Shown here: positions 1 to 7,587 of the stretch, piece by piece
How the letters are laid out: each line of letters opens with the position of its first letter
Position numbering within the stretch: the first letter of the stretch is position 1
DNA from: DATBFX01 sp036558305
Lineage (GTDB): Bacteria; Chloroflexota; Chloroflexia; Thermomicrobiales; UBA6265
Length of the DNA stretch: 22,149 bases
NCBI GenBank assembly: GCA_036558305.1
Contig: DATBFX010000223.1
Location: 1-22,149 of the forward strand
Direction: 5' to 3'
Translations under genes and position numbers: made by a program
Notes under the pieces: generated by a model
Told to the model about the DNA's origin: nothing
The model's database searches: none
What the model saw: the letters and a program-made list of their open reading frames with translations, nothing else

Positions 1-921
1 GCGTACGGCAGCGTCGTCGCGCTGGACCGGATGGACCTGACGATTCCGCGGGCGGCGGTCGGGTTGCTCGGGCCGAATGGGGCGGGGAAGACGACGCTTC
101 TAAAGCTACTGCTCGGGCTGTCGCGACCGACGGAGGGCACGGCGAGTGTCCTCGGGTTCGACACGCGGACGCAGGGCATCGCGATCCGCGAGCGGGTCGG
201 GTACATGCCGGAGTCCGACGCGCTGCCGCCGGGCACGACCGCCGCCGACTTCGTCGGGCACATGGCCGAGATGAGCGGGTTGCCCTCGCGCGAGGCACGG
301 CAGCGGGCGGCCGACGTACTCTACCAGGTCGGGCTCGACGAGGAACGCTACCGCCTGATCAAAGGGTTTTCTACCGGGATGAAGCAGCGGGTCAAGCTGG
401 CCCAGGCGATCGTCCACGACCCAGGTCTGGTCTTCCTCGACGAGCCGACGAACGGGATGGACCCGCAGGGCCGCCAGGAGATGCTGGAATTGATCACCCG
501 CATCCACCGGATGCTGGGGATGGCCGTCGTCGTCTCGTCGCACATCCTGGAGGACATCGAGCAGGTCTGCGACTACGTCGTCATCGTCGACGGCGGCAAG
601 CTGATCGCCTCCCAGCCGATCGGCAACGAGCTGGGACCGGCGAGCACCGATCTGCTCGTCCGCGTCGACGGCGATCCGGCCCTCTTCACGGCTCGTCTCC
701 AGCTCGCCGGATTGCAGGTGGCGCCGAGTCGCGACGAGGAGGCGCGGGCGCTGGGCGAACTCGCCGTCCGCTTCGACGGGGAGCAGACCTACGACGCCGT
801 CCGGGACGCGGCGGTCGACCTCGGGTTGGCGCTGCGCTCACTGCGGACGCGGGAGCGATCGCTGGAAGACCTCTACCTCGGCAAGATCGGCGGCGAAGGA
901 GCGAGCGATGGTCGCGCCTGA
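1..921 (+). CDS. ABC transporter ATP-binding protein, 5' partial
   Basis: ATPase subunit of an ABC-2 type exporter; it would hydrolyse ATP on the cytoplasmic side to drive the membrane partner encoded next. The frame is open from base 1 (A-Y-G-S-V-V-A-L-D...), which looks like the usual start of an ABC domain just before the Walker A motif, so the true start lies upstream of the window and the ATG at 31 is internal. Visible motifs, numbered from that ATG: Walker A GPNGAGKTT (14-22), signature FSTGMKQR (113-120, a degenerate LSGGQ), Walker B LVFLDEP (133-139) and H-loop VSSH (168-171). The Q-loop position reads Y-M-P-E rather than containing Gln, as is frequent in drug/multicopper-type ABC-2 ATPases. 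The last 14 bases overlap the permease gene, so the two are probably translationally coupled. The substrate cannot be told. Confidence 0.93.
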   Translation, partial: AYGSVVALDRMDLTIPRAAVGLLGPNGAGKTTLLKLLLGLSRPTEGTASVLGFDTRTQGIAIRERVGYMPESDALPPGTTAADFVGHMAEMSGLPSREARQRAADVLYQVGLDEERYRLIKGFSTGMKQRVKLAQAIVHDPGLVFLDEPTNGMDPQGRQEMLELITRIHRMLGMAVVVSSHILEDIEQVCDYVVIVDGGKLIASQPIGNELGPASTDLLVRVDGDPALFTARLQLAGLQVAPSRDEEARALGELAVRFDGEQTYDAVRDAAVDLGLALRSLRTRERSLEDLYLGKIGGEGASDGRA

Positions 922-1819
922 GCAGACGCTGCCGGTGGCGGCGGTTCCGCAACCCGCACGTTACGGCGAGATCTACGACCGCGGCTACCAGCATTACGAC
1001 GGACCGCGGCTGGGCCGCCGCCACGCCTTCGGGGCACTGGTGCGCTATTCGATGAAACGGGCGCTGGGGATCAAGAAGGGCTGGACCTCGAAGGTCGTGC
1101 CGATCCTGCTCTACGTCGCCGTCGCCCTCGTCGTGGTCATTCCGCTCGGCGTGGAGGCGTTCATCCCGAGTGCAAGCATTCTGGAGTATTGGGACTTCTT
1201 CGGATTCATCTTCTTGATCCAGGGGATCTTCGTGGCGACGATCGCGCCGGAGATGCTCTGTGGCGACCGCCGCGAGAACGTGCTGTCGCTCTACTTCTCG
1301 CGCGCGATCACGCGGCTCGATTACCTGCTGGCGAAACTGGTGGCGGCGGCGATCCTGACGCTGACGATCTCGCTGGTGCCGGTCGTGATCTACTGGCTCG
1401 GTCGCCAGTTCCTCGACGACCATCCGATGTCGGCGATCAAGAACAACGCCGACGACCTCGGCCGGATCGTCATCTGCGGGGTGCTGATTGCGGCCTACCT
1501 CGGGGCGCTCGGTCTGGCCATCTCGTCGTTTACCGGGCGCAAGAGTATCGCGGTCGCGATCATCATCGTCGGCTTCGTGATCTCGACCAGTCTCGCCTTC
1601 GCCCTGGCCGCGGCGATCGACTCGGATTACAAGAAGTACTTCGTCCTTCTCAGCCCGGTCAACACGATCGAAACGCTCTCGTACCAAATCTTCAACCAGC
1701 GCATCGAGAACAGCGAGTTCGGGTCCCCGTTGGCGCTCTGGGAGGTCGTTGCCGGGATCGCGGGGATCGTCTTGGCCTGCCTTGGCGTGATGTACTGGCG
1801 GTACGTACCGAATGAATAA
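908..1819 (+). CDS. ABC-2 type exporter permease
   Basis: Membrane subunit of the exporter, 303 aa. The ATG at 908 overlaps the end of the upstream ATPase gene by 14 bases. The N-terminus is cytoplasmic and carries Y-G-E-I-Y-D-R-G-Y-x-H-Y-D-G-P (about residues 19-34), a start I associate with ABC-2 permeases of Chloroflexota and Actinobacteria. About six hydrophobic segments follow, near residues 62-84, 95-117, 138-160, 186-205, 212-234 and 275-297. A charged stretch C-G-D-R-R-E-N-V-L-S-L-Y-F-S-R lies between the second and third segments, where ABC-2 permeases have their coupling region. The gene ends 8 bases inside the next ATPase gene. It pairs most naturally with the upstream ATPase. Family assignment is firm; substrate is unknown. 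Confidence 0.9.
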   Translation: MVAPEQTLPVAAVPQPARYGEIYDRGYQHYDGPRLGRRHAFGALVRYSMKRALGIKKGWTSKVVPILLYVAVALVVVIPLGVEAFIPSASILEYWDFFGFIFLIQGIFVATIAPEMLCGDRRENVLSLYFSRAITRLDYLLAKLVAAAILTLTISLVPVVIYWLGRQFLDDHPMSAIKNNADDLGRIVICGVLIAAYLGALGLAISSFTGRKSIAVAIIIVGFVISTSLAFALAAAIDSDYKKYFVLLSPVNTIETLSYQIFNQRIENSEFGSPLALWEVVAGIAGIVLACLGVMYWRYVPNE

Positions 1820-2813
1820 CGCTGGCCATCCGGTTCCGATTCCGACCGCGCTCGCCGATGCCCGACCCGCACCGCTGCCCGGTGTGACCGCCGGTCGCGA
1901 GCCGACGATCGTCATGGACCACGTCTCGAAGTGGTACGGCGACATCGTCGCCGTCTCGGACGTCACCTTCGGGGTGACGCCGGGCGTGACGGCGCTGCTG
2001 GGGCCGAACGGCGCCGGCAAGTCGACCTGCCTGAAGATGATCTCGGGGTTGCTCGCTCCCTCCGGCGGGAAGGTCACGATCCTCGGCGCACCGGCGCGCG
2101 GCAAACCGGGTGCCTACAAGCGGCTGGGGTTGGTGCCGGAGCAGGAGCAGCTCTACCCATTCCTGACTGGGCGCGAATTCGTGCGGATGAACGCCATCCT
2201 CCAGCGGCTGCCGGACGTCGACGCGGCCACCGACCGCGCGATCGAGACGGTCGACATGGTCGAGGCGTCGAGGCGGAAGGTCGGCGGCTATTCGAAGGGA
2301 ATGCGGCAGCGGATCAAGGTCGCCGCCGCCCTGGTCCACAACCCCGACGTGCTGCTGATGGACGAGCCGCTGAACGGCACCGACCCGGCGCAACGGGCGC
2401 ACCTGATCCGGCTGATCCGCGAGCTCGGCAGCATCGGCAAAACGATCCTGGTCTCTTCCCACGTCCTGGTCGAGGTGGAGCGCTTCGCCGAGAACATCCT
2501 GGTCATCGTCAACGGCAAACTCGCCGCCGCCGGCGACTTCCGCGCCATCCGCGAGCGCATCGACAATCACGACCACGCCGTCCGCATCCGCGCCAACGAA
2601 CCGCGTTTCCTGGCCGCCGCCCTGATCAACCACCCGGCGACCCGCTCGATTCGGATCGACCCTGACGGCAAGATCGTGGCCGAGACGAACGACGTGCGCG
2701 CCTTCTATCGCGAGTTGCCGAGGTTGGCGCAGCGGTCGAACGTGAGGTTGTACGAGGTGCAGGCCGCGGACGAATCGCTGACGTCGGTGTTCGCGTATTT
2801 GGTGGAACGGTGA
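1812..2813 (+). CDS. ABC transporter ATP-binding protein (second ATPase of operon)
   Basis: Second ATPase of the operon, 333 aa; its ATG overlaps the upstream permease stop in an 8-base overlap. A proline- and alanine-rich extension of about 30 residues precedes the ABC domain. Motifs: Walker A GPNGAGKST (64-72), Q-loop region PEQEQLYPF (109-117), signature YSKGMRQR (160-167), Walker B VLLMDEP (180-186) and H-loop VSSH (214-217). A C-terminal domain of about 100 residues ends in S-L-T-S-V-F-A-Y-L-V, comparable with S-L-E-D-L-Y-L at the end of the first ATPase. It probably works with the permease at 3002-3754, making two exporter pairs in one transcription unit, or one mixed complex. The two ATPases are clearly paralogous but well diverged. 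Confidence 0.92.
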   Translation: MNNAGHPVPIPTALADARPAPLPGVTAGREPTIVMDHVSKWYGDIVAVSDVTFGVTPGVTALLGPNGAGKSTCLKMISGLLAPSGGKVTILGAPARGKPGAYKRLGLVPEQEQLYPFLTGREFVRMNAILQRLPDVDAATDRAIETVDMVEASRRKVGGYSKGMRQRIKVAAALVHNPDVLLMDEPLNGTDPAQRAHLIRLIRELGSIGKTILVSSHVLVEVERFAENILVIVNGKLAAAGDFRAIRERIDNHDHAVRIRANEPRFLAAALINHPATRSIRIDPDGKIVAETNDVRAFYRELPRLAQRSNVRLYEVQAADESLTSVFAYLVER

Positions 2814-2819
2814 TGGACT

Positions 2820-2997
2820 GCCCTCACCCCCGGCCCCTCTCCCTTCCGAGGGAGAGGGGAGCGCGCCAACGAGATGGGTTGCCAACATGAAGCGGATTGC
2901 AGACGGGTCGGGCGCACGGCCGTGGGCCCCGACAGGTGACGCGCTAAAGGAAACGCTCCCCTCTCCCTCGGAAGGGAGAGGGGTTGGGGGTGAGGGC
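2820..2997. repeat. 178-bp nested inverted repeat (MITE/REP-like)
   Basis: Arms at 2820-2863 and 2954-2997 are inverted copies matching at 42 of 44 positions. Each arm is itself nearly palindromic (CCCCTCTCCC...GGGAGAGGGG) and ends in CCCTCACCCC. The 90-bp centre is non-coding. The element fills almost the whole gap between the second ATPase and the second permease. I recall this CCCTCACCCC/GGGAGAGGGG type as a common dispersed intergenic repeat in high-GC genomes, but copy number here cannot be judged. Confidence 0.85.
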
Positions 2998-3001
2998 TGA
3001 C

Positions 3002-3754
3002 ATGGCAACCCTCTCCTGGCGCGTCCTCCCCGTTTTCACCCTCACGGTCCGCCAGTTCGCGGGCGGAAAGGCCGTACGCGTCGTCGCGGCCTTGTCGTTT
3101 ATTCCGGCCGTGTTCGCGTTGATCTATTTGATCAATCCGGACGTGGACGATCCGCGACATTTCGTCGCCCAGACGATGTTTCGGGGGTTGATCGTCGCGC
3201 CGTTGCTGCCGATCACCGTCTTGATCCTGGCGACCGGGGCGCTCGGCAACGAGATCGAGGATCGGACGTTGCCGTATTTGACGCTCAAACCGATCGGGCG
3301 CCTGCGCATCGTCGTCGAGAAGTTTGTCGGGGTGCTGATCGTCGCCACCCCGCTGATGTGCGCCGGCATCGCGGCGACCTATTTCCTGGCATTTCGGGGA
3401 GACGCGGGGGACAACCTTCGGCTGCTCTGGGCGATGCTCGCCTCCGCCGCGGTCGGTGTCGTCGGCTACGGGGCGATCTTCCTGCTCGTCAGTTTGCTGA
3501 TCTCGCGGGCGTTGTTGGCCGGGATCATCTACGCCCTGCTCTGGGAAAGTCTCCTCGGGCGGTTCCTGCCGGGACTGCGCGTCGTCAGCGTCCGCCATTT
3601 CGTCGAGTCGATCTTCGTCAAGATCCTCGACGACCCTCAGGTGACGGTGAAAAGCGCGACGAGTGTCGAAGCCTCGCTGATCACGATCGGTGCGGCGACG
3701 GTTCTCTCGATCGTCCTCGCCGCCTGGCGGCTGCGGCGGATGAGCCTCGATTAG
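3002..3754 (+). CDS. ABC-2 type exporter permease (second permease of operon)
   Basis: Integral membrane protein of 250 aa, likely the permease partner of the ATPase at 1812-2813. I place the start at ATG 3002 (M-A-T-L-S-W-R); a TTG at 2984 and a GTG at 2990 are in frame but lie inside the repeat arm. A Shine-Dalgarno-like GGTGA sits at 2989-2993, eight bases before the ATG and within the right arm of the repeat. About six hydrophobic segments are visible, including F-I-P-A-V-F-A-L-I-Y-L-I, a segment ending in ATGALGNEIEDRTLPYL (the typical coupling-helix neighbourhood of ABC-2 permeases) and the last one just before the R-L-R-R-M-S-L-D C-terminus. The gene is on the same strand as the upstream three and is probably cotranscribed unless the repeat terminates transcription. 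Confidence 0.87.
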   Translation: MATLSWRVLPVFTLTVRQFAGGKAVRVVAALSFIPAVFALIYLINPDVDDPRHFVAQTMFRGLIVAPLLPITVLILATGALGNEIEDRTLPYLTLKPIGRLRIVVEKFVGVLIVATPLMCAGIAATYFLAFRGDAGDNLRLLWAMLASAAVGVVGYGAIFLLVSLLISRALLAGIIYALLWESLLGRFLPGLRVVSVRHFVESIFVKILDDPQVTVKSATSVEASLITIGAATVLSIVLAAWRLRRMSLD

Positions 3755-3766
3755 GGGTCAGGGGTC
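3753..3766. repeat. Short direct repeat (AGGGGTC twice)
   Basis: Two head-to-tail copies of AGGGGTC begin inside the TAG stop codon of the second permease. The repeat is too short to assign a role and may be chance. Confidence 0.3.
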
Positions 3767-3853
3767 AGGTGGGAACGAGCGGCGATCTGCGGGGTGCGGT
3801 AGAGTCACGGCGATGGCGACCGGACGATATCGAGCCGTGAGGAGACGCGCCGC

Positions 3854-4807
3854 GTGACTGTTTCTGTTGCTTCCCCTGCCCCGCTTGGGCGTTGGCCGGA
3901 ATCGAAGCGCCGGATGGGGATCGGTTTCATCATGCCGATCTCCGATCTCGGGGCGTTCGGGCCGACGCCGCGTTTCCGCGACATGCTGGAGATGACGCGG
4001 GTCGGGGAGGCGGCCGGGTACGACGCCGCCTGGTTCCCGGACCACTTCGTCGTCAAGCAGGACGGAACGCCGCTCCGGGGGGTCTGGGAAGGGTGGACGA
4101 CGCTGGCGGGGATCGCGGCGGCGACGTCGCGGATCACGCTCGGGGTGTTCGTCACCTGCCTCGGCTGGCGCAATCCCGGCATCGTCGCCAAGATGGCCGA
4201 GAACCTCGACGAGATCAGCGGCGGCCGCTTCGTGCTCGGGCTCGGCGCCGGTTGGCACGAACCGGAATACCGGATGTTCGGCATGCCGTTCGATCATCGG
4301 GTGGGGCGGTTCGAAGAGGCGATCAAGATCATCCAACCGCTCCTCCGCGCGGGCCGCGCCGACTTCCAGGGGACCTACTACCAGGTGCACGAGGCCGTCA
4401 ATCTGCCGCGCGGGCCGCGCGGCGCCGAGGGCGGACCGCCGATCCTGGTCGGGACGAACGGGCCGCGGATGATGCGGTTGACCGCCGCCTACGCCGACGC
4501 CTGGAACTCCGATTGGCACCACGATCCCTCGACCGTCGTCCCGTTGCTGGCGCAACTGGATGAGGCCTGCCGCGAGGTCGGGCGGGACCCGGCGACGGTC
4601 GTCCGGTCGGCGGGCAGCAACATCGCGATGCCGGGTTGCCTGGGTCGCCGCCCGAATCCGATCACCGGCGAACCGGAGCAGATCGCGGAGGCGGTCGCCG
4701 GATTCCGTGAGATCGGCCTGCGCCACTACGTCGCCGGGCTCGATCCGTGCACGCCGGCGAGTCTGGAGCAGTTCGCGCGGGTCATCGAGATCCTCGATCG
4801 GTCCTGA
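3854..4807 (+). CDS. LLM class (luciferase-like) F420/FMN-dependent oxidoreductase
   Basis: TIM-barrel flavin or F420-dependent oxidoreductase of the bacterial luciferase superfamily, 317 aa, expected to be cytosolic. The start is GTG 3854, nine bases after GAGGAG. Family marks: AAWFPDHF near residue 60 (the D-H pair at the cofactor site), FVTCLGWRNPG, then DEISGGRFVLGLGAGWHEPEY (split here as DEISGGRFVLGLG and AGWHEPEY), FDHRVGRFEEA and PILVGTNGPRMMRL. These are standard for the class and place it near the F420-dependent group, although FMN cannot be excluded. The stop overlaps the GNAT start in a TGATG arrangement, so the two are coupled. It is a close paralogue of the gene at 5279-6217. 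The substrate is unknown. Confidence 0.9.
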   Translation: MTVSVASPAPLGRWPESKRRMGIGFIMPISDLGAFGPTPRFRDMLEMTRVGEAAGYDAAWFPDHFVVKQDGTPLRGVWEGWTTLAGIAAATSRITLGVFVTCLGWRNPGIVAKMAENLDEISGGRFVLGLGAGWHEPEYRMFGMPFDHRVGRFEEAIKIIQPLLRAGRADFQGTYYQVHEAVNLPRGPRGAEGGPPILVGTNGPRMMRLTAAYADAWNSDWHHDPSTVVPLLAQLDEACREVGRDPATVVRSAGSNIAMPGCLGRRPNPITGEPEQIAEAVAGFREIGLRHYVAGLDPCTPASLEQFARVIEILDRS

Positions 4808-5286
4808 TGGGAGTGACCGGAAGGGACCCGGCGTCGCCCGAGTCCACCTTGAGGTTGTCGGTCGAAGACGACCCGCATCCGGTCGACGTGGCGACGGTCG
4901 GGCGGCAACTCGACGCGTTCAACCGGCGGCACGCGGGCGAGGATCACCACCGGCTGCTCGCGGTCTTCTGCCGCGACGAGACGGGGGAGATCGTCGCCGG
5001 GTTGACGGGCGGCACCTTTTGGGGGTGGCTGGTCGTCGATCTGCTTTGGGTGCGGGAAGACTTGCGGGGGCGCGGGATCGGCGGCCGTTTGTTGGCAACC
5101 GCCGAGCAGGAGGCGATCCGGCGGGGGTGCACTGGCGCTTTCCTCGACACGCTGGATTTCCAGGCGCCCGCGTTCTATCAGAAACGGGGATACTCCGTCT
5201 TCGGCGAATTGCCCGGTTTGCCGCCGGGGCACGTGCGTTACTACCTCGCGAAGCGATTCGATCTGGGGAGGTCGGGTGATGGTTGA
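4807..5286 (+). CDS. GNAT family N-acetyltransferase
   Basis: Predicted acetyl-CoA-dependent N-acetyltransferase of 159 aa. I start it at ATG 4807, which overlaps the stop of the upstream oxidoreductase (TGATG); a longer open frame from 4747 would run deep into that gene and lacks support. The acetyl-CoA binding motif A is clear: LLWVREDLRGRGIGGRLL, with R-G-R-G-I-G-G-R at residues 87-94, followed by the helix AEQEAIRRG and the C-terminal Y-Q-K-R-G-Y segment (124-129) that is typical of motif B. Its end overlaps the next oxidoreductase gene by 8 bases. The setting, between two paralogous LLM oxidoreductases in an overlapping trio, suggests it modifies a substrate, product or partner of that pathway; the acceptor is unknown. 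Confidence 0.87.
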   Translation: MGVTGRDPASPESTLRLSVEDDPHPVDVATVGRQLDAFNRRHAGEDHHRLLAVFCRDETGEIVAGLTGGTFWGWLVVDLLWVREDLRGRGIGGRLLATAEQEAIRRGCTGAFLDTLDFQAPAFYQKRGYSVFGELPGLPPGHVRYYLAKRFDLGRSGDG

Positions 5287-6217
5287 GGGAGGCGGACGGA
5301 AGCGTCCGCTCAAGGTGGGGATCATGCTGCCGGAGTCGGAGCGGGAGATGGCCGGCGCCACCGCGCGCTGGTCAGACTTCCTGGCGATGGCGCGGACGAC
5401 GGAGGAGTTGGGATTCGACTCGCTCTGGTTCGCCGACCACCTCTACATGAAGGTACCGAGCCACGAACCGCAGGGCGCCTGGGAAGCGTGGTCGATGCTC
5501 GCCGCCTTCGCGGCGACGACGACGCGGCTCGAACTGGCCCCGTTCGTCACCTGCACCGGTTATCGGAACCCGGCCCTGATCGCGAAGATCGCGGAGACGG
5601 TCGACGAGATCAGCGGCGGCCGGCTGGTGCTCGGGCTCGGCGCGGGGTGGGCCGAACCGGAGTACCGGGCCTTCGGGTATCCGTTCGACCACCGGGCCGG
5701 GCGGTTCGAGGAGGCGCTGCACATCATCGCCTCGTTGATCCGCACCGGTCGCGTCGATTTCAAGGGCGAGTACTACGCCGCCGAGGACTGCGAGTTGCGG
5801 CCGCGCGGGCCGCGGCCGAAGGGGATGCCGATCATGATCGGCACCTTCCACGGCGAGCGGATGATGCGCCTGACCGCGCAGCACGCGGACCAGTGGAATG
5901 TCTGGGCGCAGTGGACGGGCAACCGGGCCGCCGGGATCACACCGCTCTGCGAGAAGATGGACGCGATCTGCCGGGAGGTCGGGCGCGATCCGGCGACGCT
6001 GGAACGCTCGGCGGCGGTGATGGTGGACTTCCCCGGCGCCTACGGCCGCCCCGGTCAGACCGTGCCCTCCCTGACCGGCACCCCCGAGGAGTTGGCCGAA
6101 GAATTCCGCGCCTACGCCCGCGCCGGTATCTCCCACATCCAACTCTATCCCGACCCGTGCACGGTCGCCGGGATCGAGGCGCTGGCACCGGCGTTGGAGT
6201 TGTTGGACCGGGGGTGA
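5279..6217 (+). CDS. LLM class F420/FMN-dependent oxidoreductase (paralogue of 3854-4807)
   Basis: Luciferase-superfamily oxidoreductase of 312 aa. ATG 5279 is chosen because GGGGAGG at 5265-5271 lies seven bases upstream; a GTG one codon earlier is also possible. It shares nearly every landmark of the first LLM protein in order: LWFADHL, FVTCTGYRNP, DEISGGRLVLGLG, AGWAEPEYRAFG, FDHRAGRFEEA, L-R-P-R-G-P-R, GERMMRLTAQHAD and C-R-E-V-G-R-D-P-A-T. This shows a duplication with the GNAT gene now lying between the copies. The N-terminus, the region after the D-H motif and the C-terminal lid differ, so the two may have different substrates or may act on successive intermediates. It ends just before a palindromic repeat that could act as a terminator. 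Confidence 0.9.
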   Translation: MVEGGGRKRPLKVGIMLPESEREMAGATARWSDFLAMARTTEELGFDSLWFADHLYMKVPSHEPQGAWEAWSMLAAFAATTTRLELAPFVTCTGYRNPALIAKIAETVDEISGGRLVLGLGAGWAEPEYRAFGYPFDHRAGRFEEALHIIASLIRTGRVDFKGEYYAAEDCELRPRGPRPKGMPIMIGTFHGERMMRLTAQHADQWNVWAQWTGNRAAGITPLCEKMDAICREVGRDPATLERSAAVMVDFPGAYGRPGQTVPSLTGTPEELAEEFRAYARAGISHIQLYPDPCTVAGIEALAPALELLDRG

Positions 6218-6231
6218 TTGTTGGGACGCGT

Positions 6232-6314
6232 GTAGGGGCGCACTGCTTGCGGCACCCGGCTCACGAAGGCGGCTTCCGTGCCGTTGAGCCGGACGCCGCA
6301 AGCGGCGCCCCTAC
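6232..6314. repeat. GTAGGGGC-ended inverted repeat between convergent genes
   Basis: Arms at 6232-6253 and 6295-6314 pair as GTAGGGGCGC...GCTTGCGGC against GCCGCAAGC...GCGCCCCTAC with a two-base bulge. A second nested pairing, GGCTCA with TGAGCC, lies inside. It occupies the gap between the converging LLM gene and the LPxTG-like gene, so it may serve as a two-way terminator. It belongs to the same family as the elements at 8173-8270 and 12266-12286. Confidence 0.8.
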
Positions 6315-6327
6315 GACGGGGTTGTCT

Positions 6328-7419
6328 TTAGGCGTCCGTGTTTGGCTTCACCGGACGGCGCAGACCGTACGCAAGACCGGCGACCGCCAGGACGATCAGG
6401 GCCAGGCCGAAGGCGAAGCCGGTACCGGAGGAGCTGCTGGTCGGACCGGAACCGGTGTCCGGAAGGGTCGTGCCTTGCGTGGCGGTGGCGTTGGAACCGC
6501 CGCTGCCGCCCGAACCGTCGTCTTCGGTCGGCTCGGGAGTGTCCGTGGGTTGGGGCGTGTCGGTCGGGTATGGCGTGTCGGTGGCGCTGGGGGTCTCGGT
6601 CGGACCGGCGGCGGCGGTGCGGTTGTACCAGTCGCAGTGGACCTCCGAGTCGGCCGGGACGTCGAGGGTGACCTTGCCGTCGTCGGTGTTGTCGGCGAAG
6701 AGGACCGGATCGCCGCCCGGTTGGACCGAGCAATGGACGTAGGCGCGACCGGCGGTGGCGATGTTCTCGAAGTCGAGTTCCTCGATCTCGACCTTGCCGG
6801 CCGGCGGATTGTCGAAGTTCGCGACGCCGTCGCTGTCGGAGGCGACGACGGTGTCGTCGATCTGGTATTCGACGCCTTCGAGGCGGTTGTCGTGGCAGGC
6901 TTCGAAGATGTCGCCTTCGGCGTCGACCGGGCACTCGAGGGCGTGGATCCAGAGTCGCTTGGCAGTCGGCTTGGTGCGGTTGTACCAGTCACAGGTGACC
7001 TGGGCGTCGGCGGCGTCCAGCGCGATCGTGACCTTGCCGTCGGTCGACTTGTACTGGCTGAGCGGGTCGCCGCCCGGTTGCGGCGAGCAGAAGACGTCGG
7101 CGCGCTGGTCGGTCGCGAGGGTGGCGAAGTCGATCTCCTCGATCTCGACGGACCCGGCGGCGACCGTGACGGTGAACTCGCCTTTGTCGTCGCTCTTGGC
7201 CGAGGTGCCGGCGACGTCGAATTCGGCGTCTTTGACCTTGTTGTCGTGGCACTCCTCGAAGATGTCGCCGGTGGTATCCGACGGACACGACAGGACGTGG
7301 AGGGTGAGCGCGACGTCGTCCGCCTGGGCGGATGCCCCGGTCGCGGCGACGGCGACGAACAACCCGAAGACCAGTCCCGCCGTTGCAAGCGAGCGCCCCA
7401 CGAGCGGAATCCCTCGCAT
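6328..7419 (-). CDS. Secreted LPxTG-like protein with two four-cysteine repeat domains
   Basis: Predicted exported, surface-anchored protein of 363 aa; function unknown. The ATG at 7419 is chosen over an upstream in-frame ATG because GGGAG stands seven bases before it and it begins a clean signal peptide (M-R-G-I-P..., hydrophobic 12-28, likely cleavage after A-S-A). Two tandem domains follow, about residues 38-149 and 156-268. Each has G-D-I-F-E-x-C-H-D-N, an E-I-E-E-[IL]-D-F strand, C-S-x-Q-P-G-G-D-P and the ending C-D-W-Y-N-R-T. The cysteines fall at 45, 57, 111, 143 and at 163, 175, 230, 262. A Pro/Thr linker with T-D-T-P repeats (276-298) and a Gly/Ser stretch lead to LPDTG (319-323), a transmembrane helix (about 334-353) and R-R. 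The domains resemble prealbumin-like or SpaA-type folds ending in C-T-F-T-N, but that is inference. Confidence 0.85.
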   Translation of the reverse strand: MRGIPLVGRSLATAGLVFGLFVAVAATGASAQADDVALTLHVLSCPSDTTGDIFEECHDNKVKDAEFDVAGTSAKSDDKGEFTVTVAAGSVEIEEIDFATLATDQRADVFCSPQPGGDPLSQYKSTDGKVTIALDAADAQVTCDWYNRTKPTAKRLWIHALECPVDAEGDIFEACHDNRLEGVEYQIDDTVVASDSDGVANFDNPPAGKVEIEELDFENIATAGRAYVHCSVQPGGDPVLFADNTDDGKVTLDVPADSEVHCDWYNRTAAAGPTETPSATDTPYPTDTPQPTDTPEPTEDDGSGGSGGSNATATQGTTLPDTGSGPTSSSSGTGFAFGLALIVLAVAGLAYGLRRPVKPNTDA

Positions 7420-7528
7420 CCAGTTCTCCCTTTCCCTGATCGGTGGCACCGACGAGCGCACAGGACGCCCAGATCAGGCTCACCGTGTGAGTCTGAACCC
7501 AAACCTAGAACGTGGCGATCCTGCCTGG

Positions 7529-7557
7529 ATCATAAAGGCAATGCGCAAGATTGTCTA
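7529..7557 (-). promoter_or_regulatory. Sigma-70 type promoter of the two-domain LPxTG-like gene
   Basis: Read on the minus strand: TAGACA (7552-7557), a 17-bp spacer and TATGAT (7529-7534), each one base from consensus. The -10 lies 110 bases before the ATG, giving a leader of about 100 nt. A perfect GATCC-5-GGATC palindrome (7517-7531) overlaps the -10 and could be an operator. Confidence 0.6.
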
Positions 7558-7576
7558 GAGAAGATGCCGGTAGTAA

Positions 7577-7586
7577 TCAGTACTGA
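7577..7586. promoter_or_regulatory. 10-bp perfect palindrome upstream of promoter
   Basis: TCAGTACTGA is a perfect palindrome about 20 bases upstream of the -35 element of the LPxTG-like gene and directly beyond the stop of the TrmO-like gene. It could be a regulator site, but at 10 bp chance is possible. Confidence 0.25.
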
Positions 7587-7587
7587 C

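Noticed and set aside
686..2104. Long minus-strand open frame across the first ABC genes
   Set aside because: Arg/Asp-rich shadow of three well-supported plus-strand genes, with no family motifs; long antisense frames are expected at this GC content.
2820..2997. CRISPR array or insertion sequence
   Set aside because: Only two arms in inverted orientation, no repeated spacers and no transposase frame.
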